A stretch of DNA of 64,000 nt. It comes from Anticarsia gemmatalis. Its lineage: Eukaryota; Arthropoda; Insecta; Lepidoptera; Erebidae. Below, piece by piece: positions 1-13,800 of this stretch. The DNA lies in the NCBI RefSeq assembly GCF_050436995.1, contig NC_134757.1, positions 13,156,501 to 13,220,500 of the forward strand, written 5' to 3'. The translations under genes were made by a program, and so were the position numbers. The stretch's first letter is position 1; each line of letters opens with the position of its first letter. The notes under the pieces are model-generated. The model ran no database searches, was not told where the DNA came from, and saw only the letters and a program-made list of their open reading frames with translations.

Positions 1-1076
1 AACCTCTGTATTACTTTAAAAAAGGGTATTTATAAACGTAGCTGGGTAAAGACTTTTAGATTTCAAAGTCCCATATCAGCAATGTAAGCCATAAACCTTT
101 TTCTTTTTGTATTTGTACAAATAAGAGCACGCACCCGCCTCACTGGTGACGTAATCACCGCGTCGACCTGGAGACCTAAATAGTAAGAAACGTGAAGGTC
201 TGTGCGTCATTAATACACGTCCAGTTAAACCGCGCGGTGATAACGGACGACTCGCCGCGACGCTATATCTGTAGGCACGCCGGCAAATACTTAATGAAAA
301 TGTAAGCAATCTTGCCAATCTTGGATGACATTTGCAAATTACTATGAGTGTAGAATAAAGGGCTGAAAGACGTCACTCACCATCTTTATTTAGTTAGAAT
401 TTTCCCAAAACAGATTTTTTTCGATTTTTGATTACCGATATTTAACTATTTTCATGATCATTTAATTAAAACTGGTTTATGAGTACAGCTGTGAAAGTTT
501 AATAAAATTGTCAAATAAACTTTCAAATTTTATAGCATTAGTTTTGATTTATAAACGATATTTGTCAACGATCTATCCGACGATATGTAATGCAAATGTT
601 TGCATGAATATAAGTAACTGTAGATATGATATAAATCTACAATGTTATTCTTGAACTCGTATTCTTCCCAATTTCCTATTCCAATTTTTCCGATGACAGC
701 TGATAAAACTGGATAACTGCATTCTGCCTTAGAATGCAGTTTTAGTCTGAATACGCGAGCGGAAAATGTACGCGAATAGCATAAAATGAAATGGCAAGGC
801 CAACGTCTACTCGGCTCATATTATATACGTAGTGTCATTTGACAATTGCAAATGGGATATTATAATACAATTCTGAATCATAAACGATGCCAAATTCAAA
901 ATGAAATGACATTATAAGTGAAGAGCGACAGCATACATACATGAAGTGTTGGCAATACCTTCATGGGTTTACCTTGTGCGTTATGAAAGTGAACTTATAC
1001 ACGAATTCTTACGTTAATTACGTGAACAAAAGCAGTATGTCTTAATTAATACCACATTTATCCATTACCACAACGC

Positions 1077-1136
1077 GCTACGCTGTTGCTACACGTGCTA
1101 CGCAACCGCTACGAAACCGCTACGGAGCTGCTATAG
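1077..1136 (+). repeat. GCTACG array with about 11-bp period
   Basis: Five GCTAC(G) cores and a sixth GCTAT core follow each other with spacings of 11, 9, 11, 11 and 11 bp, separated by variable 5-base spacers. The same kind of array occurs in opposite orientation near 20669-20730. No coding or known element explains it. Confidence 0.6.
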
Positions 1137-2006
1137 CAACGCAAAATTACCTTACAAGCCTCCACTCGTCCCCTTATCTGTGGTTTCCTGTACATATGTA
1201 CAAGTGTATGGTAGGTAGTTCCGCAGGCTATTTGCGGCCCCTCGCTTTGATACCCCTGTCCAGATAAAGCGGCCCCCGGTTGAAGCGCGTAAACAACATA
1301 GTGTAGCACTCTTAAAAGCCTTATGCTGTTTTTCTTGTTTATTATTATACATTTTATTGTAGCGGTCAAACTTATCTCAGAGTTTCGGTACTTTGTTGAG
1401 AGGCTCAACATTTTTGTAACTTTGCTTGCGAAGGGATTTTGGGATATGAAAATTAACTTGTTAAAATATAACCGTTTCTCTTCATTTTGATAATAATATA
1501 GGGTTAAGACTTTCAGAATCGTGAGAGAAATGTTAAGGAATACTTTTCTGTGATATTTGTTGAAAAAGGTTCGCGTATAAGTCTAGGGTCCATAAATTGA
1601 AAGTATTAGAAATTCTCTTTTATGAATTTAAGAGACTAATTACACTCTCATCGGTATAAATAATATCGTTAGTGAAATAAGCATTTTTGAATTAGCGTTT
1701 CTGAAAATGTTCGTTGAAGTTTATAGGCAAAAATCCAGTTGTAATCTGAGAAAGTTTGCATAAACTACATAAATACCCACAAAATAAAGTAGAGCCTACG
1801 AATTTGTGGCTCGTATAAAAGCAAGTCTGTCGCCACTGTAATACTGGTTTTAAGCACACACACGAGTGAAATGAAGCGGCCGCCAGTAAAAACAAAACGG
1901 TGTATTGTGAGACGTATCGTGCACTTTGTGTGCCATTACGTAATGTGTGCCGTCGTGCCACGCGCTTTATGACGTCATCACTCTACGTCACGACACACGC
2001 AAACAT

Positions 2007-2032
2007 ACAGACACACACACACACACACACAC
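2007..2032. repeat. (CA)n microsatellite
   Basis: A short run of alternating AC, about 11 to 12 units, lies in non-coding sequence. It is an ordinary dinucleotide microsatellite. Confidence 0.8.
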
Positions 2033-5000
2033 TGGGTGTACTTAACAGATGTTGTTTTATTACTCAATAATGTTGGTGTCTTTTGGTTAAATAAATATAC
2101 AATGGCTTCTACTAACGGAGTAAAGTCAAAAGTCTGAGTAAAGTAAAAGCTTGTACTAAGTAAATATAAAGGTTTGTTTACAGTCAGCAGTCATAGAAAG
2201 GGGAAATAATAGCAATATATATTATAGTTGTTTGCCATAATGAATAACTATAGGTACATGTTTTTGAGTTATAACTCGATTTTCAATAAAATTGCATTCA
2301 ATGTTTGTTATTTTTATCAATTTGTAGTTATCGCGTTTCTGTTAATTGATCTCCGGTCATATAACTCGGCTATTTCTGTTAGTTTATATTTTGCAACCTG
2401 TACACGCACACGCATTGAATTGCAAAATACCTTGAAAATAGTGAAGTATATTCGTAGCTAATGTTGGTGTAATAAATGTCGTATACGCTCTGATTAGTAA
2501 TTCAGTATTTTATCTTTTTTATTAATATACGATGATCAAAATTAATTGAACGTTACCGTATAGATTCCGGAATGTTGTACATGTTCATTAAATACCATGC
2601 CGCTGCACTCAAACCAATAAAATAGCAATATTATCTCTAACGCTGCAGTGAGCAGATAACGCCATATTACGGGGATTTAACTCCACTCTGTTATTAATAT
2701 ATTCAAAATTCCAACTAATTCCAATACGATTGGTAAACTATTTGCATTTGACGCAGTGGTAATAACGACTGTACTATTGATCTGAATGCTGTTGCATAGT
2801 TTTATTTTATTCTGGAAAAATAAACCAGTTTGTTCCAGAAACAAGTCTAGTTGATCTAATGCTCTTTGTAAGTCGTACAACAATGTTTATTCTAGTGCGG
2901 AAGTACAGAAATAAATATAAACATGTGATTGTTGTGCTACAATGCTGGCAGCTCGTACGTTCACAAGCGGTAGTAACAAGTTTAAAGAAACAGTGATATC
3001 TAAGCGCACGTGTGATCGTTCTCCGTGCACGAGGCGACACGGCGCGGGCGCGGCTCGGGCGCGGCGCGGGGACGGCACGACGACGCGACGTGACTCTGCA
3101 TAACACTTGACACTCAGTTTTGGAGCTCGCGCATATAAATGTAGTTTGCAATACTCAAGTACGGTAACGAGATTTTGAGAAGATTTTCAAGCTACTTTAT
3201 CTTTTGGATATGACAGCTTTTTGCTCTTCTCTTTAGATATTGCTCGCGTATAACAGGTTTTTTTTTTAATTATACACAGTTTAGGATTTTACGAAAACGT
3301 GTAATTACAATTACTAAAATATATTTAAAGAATTGTCATTTGAAAGTATACTTCGAGAGAGCATACTGTGATGATAATCGTATTCGGAGATAATAATTAA
3401 GAATTAAAATAAAATCGTTAAGAGCTCGCTTTAAATGCATTACACACTCCATTTCCCGGTTAACTGTTAACGACGTCAGGGATTTTCATTAAACGCGTCA
3501 TTAACCTTCCACGTGCATACATGTTTACATAAATACAGGTTAAAATACGCGCCTCCATCATCGCCATCGTTGAACAGAATCACGTCGCGGCGCGCTGAGA
3601 GCGTCGCTGCCGTCTCATACGCGACGATATCGCACGTCGCCACACAACTAACACCAACATTGCCGAATAAGATCGTAGCACACATATTGACTACACGTTT
3701 AACAAAATAGATGAGGTGATCAACTCGCTTCATCGTCTCGTGATCACTGCTACGAATTGTATTGAACCATTATTAGGATAAAGAGAATGTTGTCTCTGTA
3801 ATATAGATTTATTTACTGCAACGCGCAGTCAGCCTTGTGGCAGTATTGCCTAGTCAATATTATCATAGTCGTTTGGTTTGGTTAGGTTAGGGCAATATGT
3901 GGATGATCCGTTTCTAAGTTACTATGTGTGCTATGATCCTATTCTGAATGTTGTATACAGAGCACGTACAACATGTATTATTCACTAAATTCACCGTATA
4001 TCCTGCGCTATTGAGGAAACTGGATCTAGAGCCATTGTCGTGCTAACTTATGAGTATTCAACCTCATTACGTATACGATTTTATCACAAAATATTGCGAG
4101 TTACAATACTATGTAGCAGTTTTTAGACGAAAAGAATCCTTTTGCAAAGTAGTTCAGCGGTTAAGTTGAGAAAGCGTAAAGGAGAAAATTGTAACGTCGT
4201 GCCCAGTTTTCCTTTTCTATCTCCTTTAAGCAAGGTTTCATTAATCTCTTCGCGGTCTATCGTGCCTTGTCACAAAGCGTTATTAACATTACACAGCTTA
4301 AGCGCTGCATCACTTTTCAGTGCTTTATAATAGTTGCATTTTACATAACATTTAGTCAGCGCATACTTGCGAGTGGTGGTGAGTGGTTGCGAGCGGTCGG
4401 TGAAGCTGACGGCGAAGGTTTCTCGTTCATCCGTCGGTTTAGCTCCGCGTCAGCTAGTTGAGCCAGCTTCTGTATTACTTCATGAATATTTTAAAGTGTA
4501 CTCTCAACAAAATATGCTTTGCATACTGTAGATTGCACACTATATTTTCGCTGTTACGGCCATCAGATTCATAAAAAATGTTTGTTGAAACTGTTGATAG
4601 AAACAAAAAGTTGTGTAGACGAAGTGACGGCAAAAATATGAGTAAATCCAATAAACAATTGATACTTTAAATGGACAGAATTTCGTAAATTTTAACTTTC
4701 AGATACAAATGACTTTGGAAAGTTTAAGCACTGCACTTTATATTTATCAAACAAGACAAATTGATTGAAATTTATTACAAATTGTGTTTGCAAAACATCA
4801 TTAACTATGTCGAAATATAAGAGAGATATCGGTGAGTAAGATGTGGGCGCGGACAAGTCGATAGGATCGCAATCTGTTGGCTGTTGAAACTTGAAGCACA
4901 ATCGGAGATGAGATCGTTCGTATCGAGCCGGAGATCGCTCGAGTTTCATACAGTTCGAACGACCGCACATTCAGCGCGGAGCATGAGAATAATACCGCGT

Positions 5001-8000
5001 TTACAATATGCATTCCGTTTCATTTTGTTGTTTTATCTGACTGTAGTGCATTATTATTATTGCTACTGAGATCTTGAAGAGAACCAAAAACCGTTCTCAT
5101 TTTAGGTTGCATCGGTACTTGCCTGTATTATGAAACTGAAATTAAGGACCTCAGTGCCTTTTGTCCATGTCTTGACTCCTTCGATCGATGTGTTATGATT
5201 CACTACCACCGGCAATAAATATGGTGCTTTTTATGATTCCAGGAAAAGAAAATACCATCTATATTTATTTTGTTACGCACACACTTATACACTATAATCA
5301 AAGATCTGCTCAGTTGTTTAGTTTCAATGTAATTGACTGAACCGAAATTTAGCCAGGAGGACACATACGCAAATCCTGCGCATTTGAACAATGTGAAACG
5401 GACTATTGTGACCTATAATATGTAAATCGGACTTGGAATAACAAGCTATCACTGCGTAAAACTGGAGTGTTATATAAATGCTCAGTTTTCGGTCACATTT
5501 CTCTAGTGGATACTCAGCTTTAGCATCCATTTGTCTTCAAAATCACAAAATCTATCTGAATTGAATCGGAAATGGATCGGTGAAGGCTCGGCGGCGCGGC
5601 GCGGTGTAAACGAACCATTAGTCTAACTTTAGTTAAGATGTTTGATATCTAAGTTGTTTGCGATGCCGACTCAACTGACAACGCTTTGTATCAACTTGAA
5701 CGTGCTTGAACATTGCACGTGGCATATCTCATAGTTTGTATAAGTTCTTATTCATATGAGATTAGAATAACAGTAAGCTTCCGTCGGATATGGATACATA
5801 GCCTTATACCAAATGATAATATATCTTTGAGAAAAATTACTTGGGTTGAAAAAACAATCCATAATTTTCAAGTGGTACAGTTTGACTCGCTAATAAGGAA
5901 CGGCTAACAGTCCACAACATAGACGTAATAAATATGTAACAGCAGGCAACAGCAACTTGCACCGACTCCACTCAGTCTGGTTTATTGGAAACATAACAAG
6001 TTTCATAAAGAAACATTACAGAAACAATCTCGAGGGGTTAAACTGCATACATATTTACGAGGACGTTCGCTCTCACTGGATCGGAAGTCCACTAATGTTA
6101 TAAATATTTATCAACTAACGGAGATGTACTCAGATGGCACATGCACATAATACTTAGAAAATACGACGATTTGAGGGTGTACACGTGTACTGTACTTCTC
6201 ATATTCTTCATTTTGGCTCAGTGCCCACAGACATAGGCCCAAAATAAACATTTTATACAACTTACGTCAACATGAATTATCCCAGCAGTCGTAATCGGCC
6301 CTCTCATTGACGGATAACTTGTATGATCAATACGCTTCATGCGTACGTAACTTACAAACTATGAACGAGTTCATCAATCTCGTCCGACGATGAAACACTT
6401 GATTCATTATCTCGACAGTTATTACTCAGCGAATTTGTAAATGAACAAAACGTGAGCACACACGAGCCGAGCAGTTTCCATTAAATTAAAAAATGTTTGC
6501 TTTACTACCGGGAGCCATAACGAGCCGCTCCACTCTCACAATTAATTGGAAACAAGAACACGCCAGCAGATGTTCTCGCTAAAACTGCCATAACTGATTT
6601 ATACACCGCTCGTTATAAATTAACGGAGGAATTCTCATCGCGTTTTAACAATAAAATGCAAATAGCAGCGACGTTTTGAAACAGTTTTCACTTCGTCGAC
6701 GGTCCTCGGGGCCGTAAGCGTTGCTATAAGTCAAATTAATGTGTCACTTATTGCGGTGAGACGGCGGCGAAGTGAGGCGTGGCCGGCGGGACGACGGCGG
6801 CACGTCCACGACACGACTGCGGACACGCTACCGATTTGTCGGCGAGTACACGAGCGCGGGCGGCACGTAGCTTATTTATTGCAAGACTTATGGTTGCACT
6901 TACAGTGATAAATGCTTGTAACGAAAAAAACATTTTTTTTTACTTCTATAAATTCTAAAAAATTCGAACCAGAAACCAGAGCCATAAATAGCGTCAGTAT
7001 TTTGTACTTAATTTATTGGTCCGTCACGCGCAGGCTCCCTGTGCAGCGAAGGATACACTGAGAATATTAAAAACCCTGATTTATGATTTAAGTCCCTTGT
7101 GCGGTCACCCCGCACGTCGGAGCAGCGACACTGGACCAAGCGGAGGCGACACAATGAGCGCGTGCCGAGCGAGCGCGTGTCGCGCGTGTCGGGGCCCGCT
7201 CGTGACGTCACCGATGAGCGATCGAGCTACTATCACGTCGTCAAGTCCGACCACTTCAATAAAGCGAGCCGTTTCAAAAACGACGAGTCTCTGAAGGCTC
7301 ACCGACCGAAGCGAATGGAAATTGTTCTCAGAGAATTTATATTGTGCTGCGTTTGCGGTACTCGATAGAAAATGTCTAGTGACGTAATTAAACTTATAAA
7401 AATGGTAAAAAAAATATTCTGCTTAAGATATCCCTGTTTATCACTAACAATTTTACTTGAGGTAGTTATATGAGACGTCTTTTACTCCGGGTCTGCGTGT
7501 ACTTCGTTACTTGGAAGCGAATTCCTTTGAGATTATTTTTCACGACGACTCTTTTGATTGGAGAATTTTCCTCAACGCTAGTTTTCCTCAAAGTACTTCA
7601 ATGTAAGTCATTAGCATTACTTCGTTTGTTTGTACACATTATCTGGAATTACTCGGCGGATTTATTATTCTATTAACATTTCCTCTGGATACTGATTGGA
7701 AGTTACGACTCACGTTTTCCGATAAACATAAAACGAAGGACTGAACATTGATGACCGACTGGATTGGAACGCTGAATTCGCGAGAAAATTACTTTACAAT
7801 AAAAAACCCTAAAGTGCGTTCATCATGGGCTGCTGCCATGTGCTACACTAAACTTTTCAAAATATTAGTCCTCAGGGAGTGACAGACATACATTCACGTT
7901 GACACTTTACTCTCTGCTTCCGCAAAATAAAAAATAAGTGCTTCAGTGCAATTTCCATATTAATAAGGGCAATCGTATCCGTTCGATGGGGTGTACATTT

Positions 8001-9690
8001 TCCTGTTTATCAACAACTATCTAGTTAGTGCGATCGCTAACTTTTCCTCGTGCAACTCTGTGTGGTCATATAAATGACCGGAGAAAAGTCTAGCGGTCGA
8101 GCTTCCTTGTAATGTAAAACTTTTGTTGCATTCAATTGTATATAAAAACAATATATAATATAAAATGCTACATTAAAGTTTTGTTTTACAACAACAAAAA
8201 AAATACCACACGTTATCTAATCATAACGAGTAACCAATAGGACTTTACTTGGCTAACACAATAATGTCAGCATCTAACAAATAGAAGGAAAACGTAACAT
8301 GTACAGAACGTTATTTGATTGCACAATTTAAATTCAATTTCATCGGTTTCCCAGTTTACTTAGACAATGGAATCTTGCGAAGCAATAACAGCGCGCACGG
8401 TAATGTTCCTTCAGCTCGCAGCAACAGATCCAATTTGTGTTATTGAATAAGAGCAGCGCGGCTCGTGCAGCGTGCACCACACAGTCTATACACGACACAG
8501 TGTAGCTGCCGGGCTTGTTCCAACGAATTCAATAAAGTGATTGGTGCGAGGACTGCGAGGCGATGGGATTAACCGCTCCCTCGCCTTGCAGCGCTGCTGC
8601 CACGCTGTGACGTCACCGCATGCATAATGCCTCCGCGACCACCACTCACACCATTCTATATGAGCACTACGCGGGATTAAATCGAAACCGCTGGACTTGT
8701 CTGACAATTTCAAACTTCACTATAAAGATTTCTGCAGACGGTCTTTCGTGGCTATAGGAATGCATATTTCGAATCGACATTGTCTGTACTGTCAGCTTCG
8801 CCCGCAAATTCTCCTAGAATTTTTAAAAGTTATCTCGTTTTTAAGATGATAAAATGGATTGTGCCAAAATAGATATAAATTTATCATTCTGCATAGTATT
8901 AGAAAATACACAATATTAATATTATATTGCTGCCTAAGACGTTCGTACACAAAGCCCAACCTTTTTGAAATTCAGGGTTGTTGATTTTCTTTCATTTTAG
9001 CTTTGGATTATTTTTACATAATCTTTAAAAAGGTTTCATATGTCAGACGTGAAAAGGCGAGAATACTAAACAAATATTTAGGATAGATATTTGACTTTCC
9101 ATTGTACGTAGACGTTCATCTCAAAAACCACTGAATAGAATGTAGAAAAATGGCGAACAATAGTATGATTGCGCACAAGCGAACTAAAAGAGCCGTCGAG
9201 ACGAAACAATAACAGTCATGTTGAGCTGTTGTGCATAGAACTTAATATACGCGTAATATTATCTACACTAACCAAACTATAAAGATTCCTCTTTTCATGT
9301 TTAGTAACCAGTTAGGCAGGTAATCTACGAGCCACGCAAGATTTTTCGGGACAACGACATGTAGTTCAAAGTTACTTTGAAACACATTTAGGGTTAGGAC
9401 TCAATTGTTGTGAATGTTTTGCTAGAATTTGGTACAAAAAATTCAATTCTTTCTAAAAGAAAAATTAGGTCTCAAATGAAGTAGAAGTTATATCGTCTAT
9501 AAACAACGTCTAAAGCTTCGAACACAAAGCGACGAATATCTGCGGTGTGAATTTTCAACGCCGAAAAAGCCGAAGTAAATTACAACTGTACGATTTCGTC
9601 TATCTAGTCGTCTTCCTTTTATGCTTTGAGTTCTCAAAGCCAAGCTAGCGTCGATGCACCGCGATTCACTCGGATGAGTAATGCGGGCGC

Positions 9691-9751
9691 GAGCTCATAT
9701 ATTTCTTCGACGTTAAATCGCATCGCAGTTTTGTGTTTTCACCCTTATATC
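9691..9751 (+). repeat. Diverged dispersed repeat, copy 1
   Basis: About 55 bp starting GAGCTCATA and running to TGTGTTTTCAC can be aligned with 26521-26576 with a few substitutions and small gaps. The family is unknown. Both copies are in the same orientation. Confidence 0.5.
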
Positions 9752-9821
9752 TTGAATGTGCACTGGAGGGACAATAATGCGGCGTGATTTGCGGACTCAC
9801 CGCAACTTTGTACGTAACTGT

Positions 9822-9866
9822 CAGTAACTGGCTCTAACCGGCTCTAACTGGCTGTAACTGGCTGCG
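9822..9866 (+). repeat. Short tandem repeat of TAACTGGCTC type
   Basis: Four to five consecutive units of about 10 bp (core TAACTGGCT, with one TAACCGGCT variant) lie just upstream of the truncated LINE copy that begins near 9931. Confidence 0.7.
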
Positions 9867-9930
9867 GGAGATCGTTCGCCGAAGCGAGGCGAGTTGCGGC
9901 GACTTACGACTGACACGATCGACCGATCGA

Positions 9931-10801
9931 GCTTTTTGGGCAGATAGGGATACTGACGGTGTCATCACAGTATGTGCTTGCAAACTTGTTGTATATAAAA
10001 CAAAATTTAGGGACTTTCGCAACAAATAGCGATAGACACAATTACAACACTAGAAACAGACACAAATTAGTAGGTCCCCATCATCGTTTACACAAGGTGC
10101 ACAATTCGTTTGTAGGTCTCGGCATTCGTTTCTTCAACAAGCTTCCAAAGCACATCATGGATTTACCCCTGCCAAAATTCAAAGTTGCTGTTAAGGAACA
10201 TCTCGTTAGGAAAGCTTATTACAGAATTGATGAGTATCTAAACGACAATAGCTCTTGGGATTAGTCGCTCGCTTGATTAGGATTCTTTGAAATTAGGGAA
10301 CTTTGCTATAAATTGTATAAACTCAGTAGCAGTAGGTCTAAATATTGTAAAATATGGGCAATTAATGATGCAAATAGGTGATGTTACGTACAATTTGATG
10401 TTATTCATAAAACTGTCACTTTTTCTTTTATAATGTTCACAACCAGTGTGCTCACTTGCTGCCCATATTCTTATTATCACATGCTAGTAGGTGCTCCCAA
10501 CATACGGTATGATCAGAGACTAATAAATAACCTAGCTATGTTCATTTAACTTAATTGACGTTTAGTCTATATCGCTGATTGTTGGCAGCTCCTCGCATGA
10601 TCAATTATTGTATCAACCACATTGTAAAACTTTTTGGCGATTGAAAAGAGTGGCCGTGAGTTTCTCGCTAGCTCTTCTCATAAGGCTCTACCCCCTTTCC
10701 GAGCTAGTGGTAGATTCAGTAATTGTAACGACTATCATAAGTGTCAATATTTGACCTAAATGAATAAATGATTTGATTTTGATTTTGATTTTGATTTTGA
10801 C
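9931..10801 (+). mobile_element. 5'-truncated LINE, copy 1 (reverse transcriptase C-terminus and 3' UTR)
   Basis: An open frame of about 110 codons ends in TAG at 10262-10264. It encodes the extreme C-terminus of a non-LTR retrotransposon polyprotein, with conserved blocks such as NTRNRHKLVGP, HNSFVGLG and FFNKLP. It is followed by about 540 bp of 3' UTR ending in TGAATAAATGA and a (GATTTT)n tail. Copy 2 at 62600-63657 matches it in protein, UTR and tail. The endonuclease and catalytic reverse transcriptase parts are absent, so this is a dead-on-arrival 5'-truncated insertion. The family looks like the CR1/Jockey side of insect LINEs; I do not name it further. Confidence 0.85.
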
Positions 10802-13800
10802 CTACTTGCCACTGTGAGCCATTGTGAGGCTACACAACTTTGTTCTATTACTAATGTCTCATTTTAGTACTAAACTTTGAATAGATAGATATTTGCTCGC
10901 TCTAACAGATGACCGAATTTATGTTCGCCACGCAGACTGTGTCCCGTAATAGTTGCTTAGATAGTTTGAATTGAATTGAAAACTCTTTGATATCGTACAA
11001 TTTTGCGAGTGATTTTTACCCAATCATTCTCATGACACAAAATACATTGACACAAGATAAGTCTGACATAATACAGACACGAAACTCTAGAAGACGTGGA
11101 GGAATCTACAAATTCTCGTTACAAGTTAATAGCTCTTAAGAAAACAAATGAAAAAGGTTATACCTACATAAAGTACTAAATACGTTTGTTTTATTTATTG
11201 AAGTCAGTTAACAACGCCGTGGATGTAACATAGCTTGTTTACGAAGATCGTTACTAATAAAAATTCTCTCACGATTTTCTTTTGAATCAACGTCGCCTTC
11301 TTTATATCACGCAATAAAGTTCACAACTTACATCGCAGCTGTACGTTTGTTGGATGTTGGTATTTTTGTTCTCGTGACCCGAATATGTACAACGTAAAGT
11401 GGTATAGTTGCACTATGACGTCACAGGGCGTCATCAATCGGTCGCTGCTCCGAACGTACTTAGTTATGTACGTCCGAGAGATGTGCCCCACTTCCAGTGT
11501 ATGTCGTTCTATATCATAAACATTTTACTACCTCATTATGTATGTATACGAAAATATCCATGCTGATATTGATTACGTAGAGTATAATATGTTTGTCTGT
11601 CATACCTGATTAAATTATAGTTACTTTAATTTTATTATTTTACCCGATCAGCAAACCCTCAGTTGGTTAGATAAACACAAAAAATAAATACTTATAAATT
11701 ATTATTCTAGCTTCTGTCCGCTGAGGATACTGCGTGTGCGCCACATGATTTTATTAATGTATGACATTCGATGCGAGAACACATGTGATTTTTGGGACAA
11801 ATGGGATAATGTATGCAGACAAAGTCGTGATCTTAGCTTAGTAACAATATATTCTATTACATGTCAAGTATTTCGTGTACGTACATAACTTATAGGGACG
11901 CGAGAGTTTACGAGCGGGTTCCGCTCCATGCTCGGTAATGTTCGGTTATGTTCGGCTATTACCGGCTCGTGCTCGCCCACGAGGCGAGCTCGCATAATCT
12001 CGGGTTACGAGCGCCAATCAATTCGGCCGGAATTTGTCCCTGTTCAAATGACTCACAGAATGTGGGAATTAAATCAGATCTGTATAAACTAATAGTTTGT
12101 GTGAACATGTGATTTGAGCCACATTGAAATGATTTCTCCCGATGTTCCAACTGTTGATGCTTTGGCTTTGTGTCGCTTAATCATTTTAAGAGAGTATTGA
12201 TTTAAAGTCTACCACAACGTTAATTTACCTTTATACAATCAGTATTAGATAGATACATAAGCGTAAGTTTGAGATAATAATTATGAACTGCTATATTTAG
12301 TTGACCCCCGATTTCAATTTTATATAATGATCAGTGGGTCATACTAATGATGTGTAATGAGGTAAAACTGATTTTTTTTTGTTGCTTGAAGACAACCTAA
12401 AGTTACTAAGTATTATTAAATTATTCTCAAAGTAGGTAACAAATTAAAAGAAAATATTTACAATCGCGCATAACAGTAGGTGGTTGTAGTCACGGGCCAT
12501 AAACTATGATTAAGTATCGGGAAACTACATATATTTTATTGTATCAAAGATCAAATAAAAAACATCAGCATTTATTTTGAAAGAATAAAAGTAGTTTCTA
12601 GTTTCATTTGTAAATTTTATGTCGTTCATCTAGAAATAATTTTCGCTATGGAAACATCTTGTGCACTGATCGCGGATATGAATAATTCTGTGTTTCAACG
12701 ATACTTTCATGATTTCAGATTACACGTAAAAGAGTAGCAAATAAATATTCACTAACTCTCGCTAAAAAAAGGTAGAAATTAAATTTAACCAAGAGCTAAA
12801 TAAAGTGTAGAGACATATGTTGAGAACGGGAACATGTCAGCGTTCTTGTGATAAATTAAATAATAAATCAGTGTGAAATGCAGTGCCGACTGCTGACCCC
12901 CGGGACACGACACAGCGAGCGTGAGAGCGTGCCAGCACGTGCCGGAACTGACCGGAACTCACCGGATGTGACCGGAACTGAGCACAACCAGGTCACACAT
13001 TATTTTAAAACACATAACATACAGCTTACCCGTGCCATTTTTTTTAGTCACAACTGATTTGAGTTGAATAAAAAATATTTATGTTATCCACAACCACAAA
13101 ACAACACCATCAGCTTGTATTTTTCGGAAGTTGCAAATGTTGCAATACAGACATGCAATTTACATTGTTTGACGTTTTGACACAAGTTATTCCGATCGTT
13201 GTCAGTCAGCTTGTAGCCACAATCGTGCATGCCCGGGATTATTCCAATATAATGTTATATAATATAAACTGTGCGGCTCTCATATCTCAGTTCTAAAGTA
13301 ATGTGTCAGCTGGTGTATAGAAGGCTGCGATATTAAACATTCCTTTGACCAAAAATATATTTGAAATTTATATAAAGTTGTTTAAGATATTGCGTCGTCG
13401 GCGGAACGTCGCATCGCTTTGAATCTCAAACCTATCTCGTGAAAATATTGCCCGCGATACAAATACTGTCCGCTCGGATATACTACTAAACTGACACTTT
13501 AAATTTCACTACGAATTTATAAACTAAAGATTTTTTCTCTTGGCACTTGTTTTATTACCCTTGGCACTTTTAGTTACCAACGGCCTGAACATGAGCTTCT
13601 TCAAAAAACTGCTGTTACGTATCATTTCACCCATTTAAAGGTTGAGTTATGGCGAAATATATAACACAAATAGTTCTATCTCCCTGCCAGTTTTGCTTTT
13701 TCAATCAAATATATTGTAAAGTAACGGTTTATCCCTAATATTAACCTAGAACGGTCTTTATTTAGGCAAACCTTCGTTCGTTCTGAGCGACTACGGCATC

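Noticed and set aside
3000..3110. Possible coding exon in GC-rich DNA
   Set aside because: The only open reading is an arginine/alanine low-complexity string. The donor is poor. More likely a CpG-rich patch.
7080..7368. A possible upstream exon of the ASH gene in a GC-rich patch
   Set aside because: Overlapping frames on both strands are equally open, no splice-site pair gives phase continuity with exon A, and no ASH-like motif appears.
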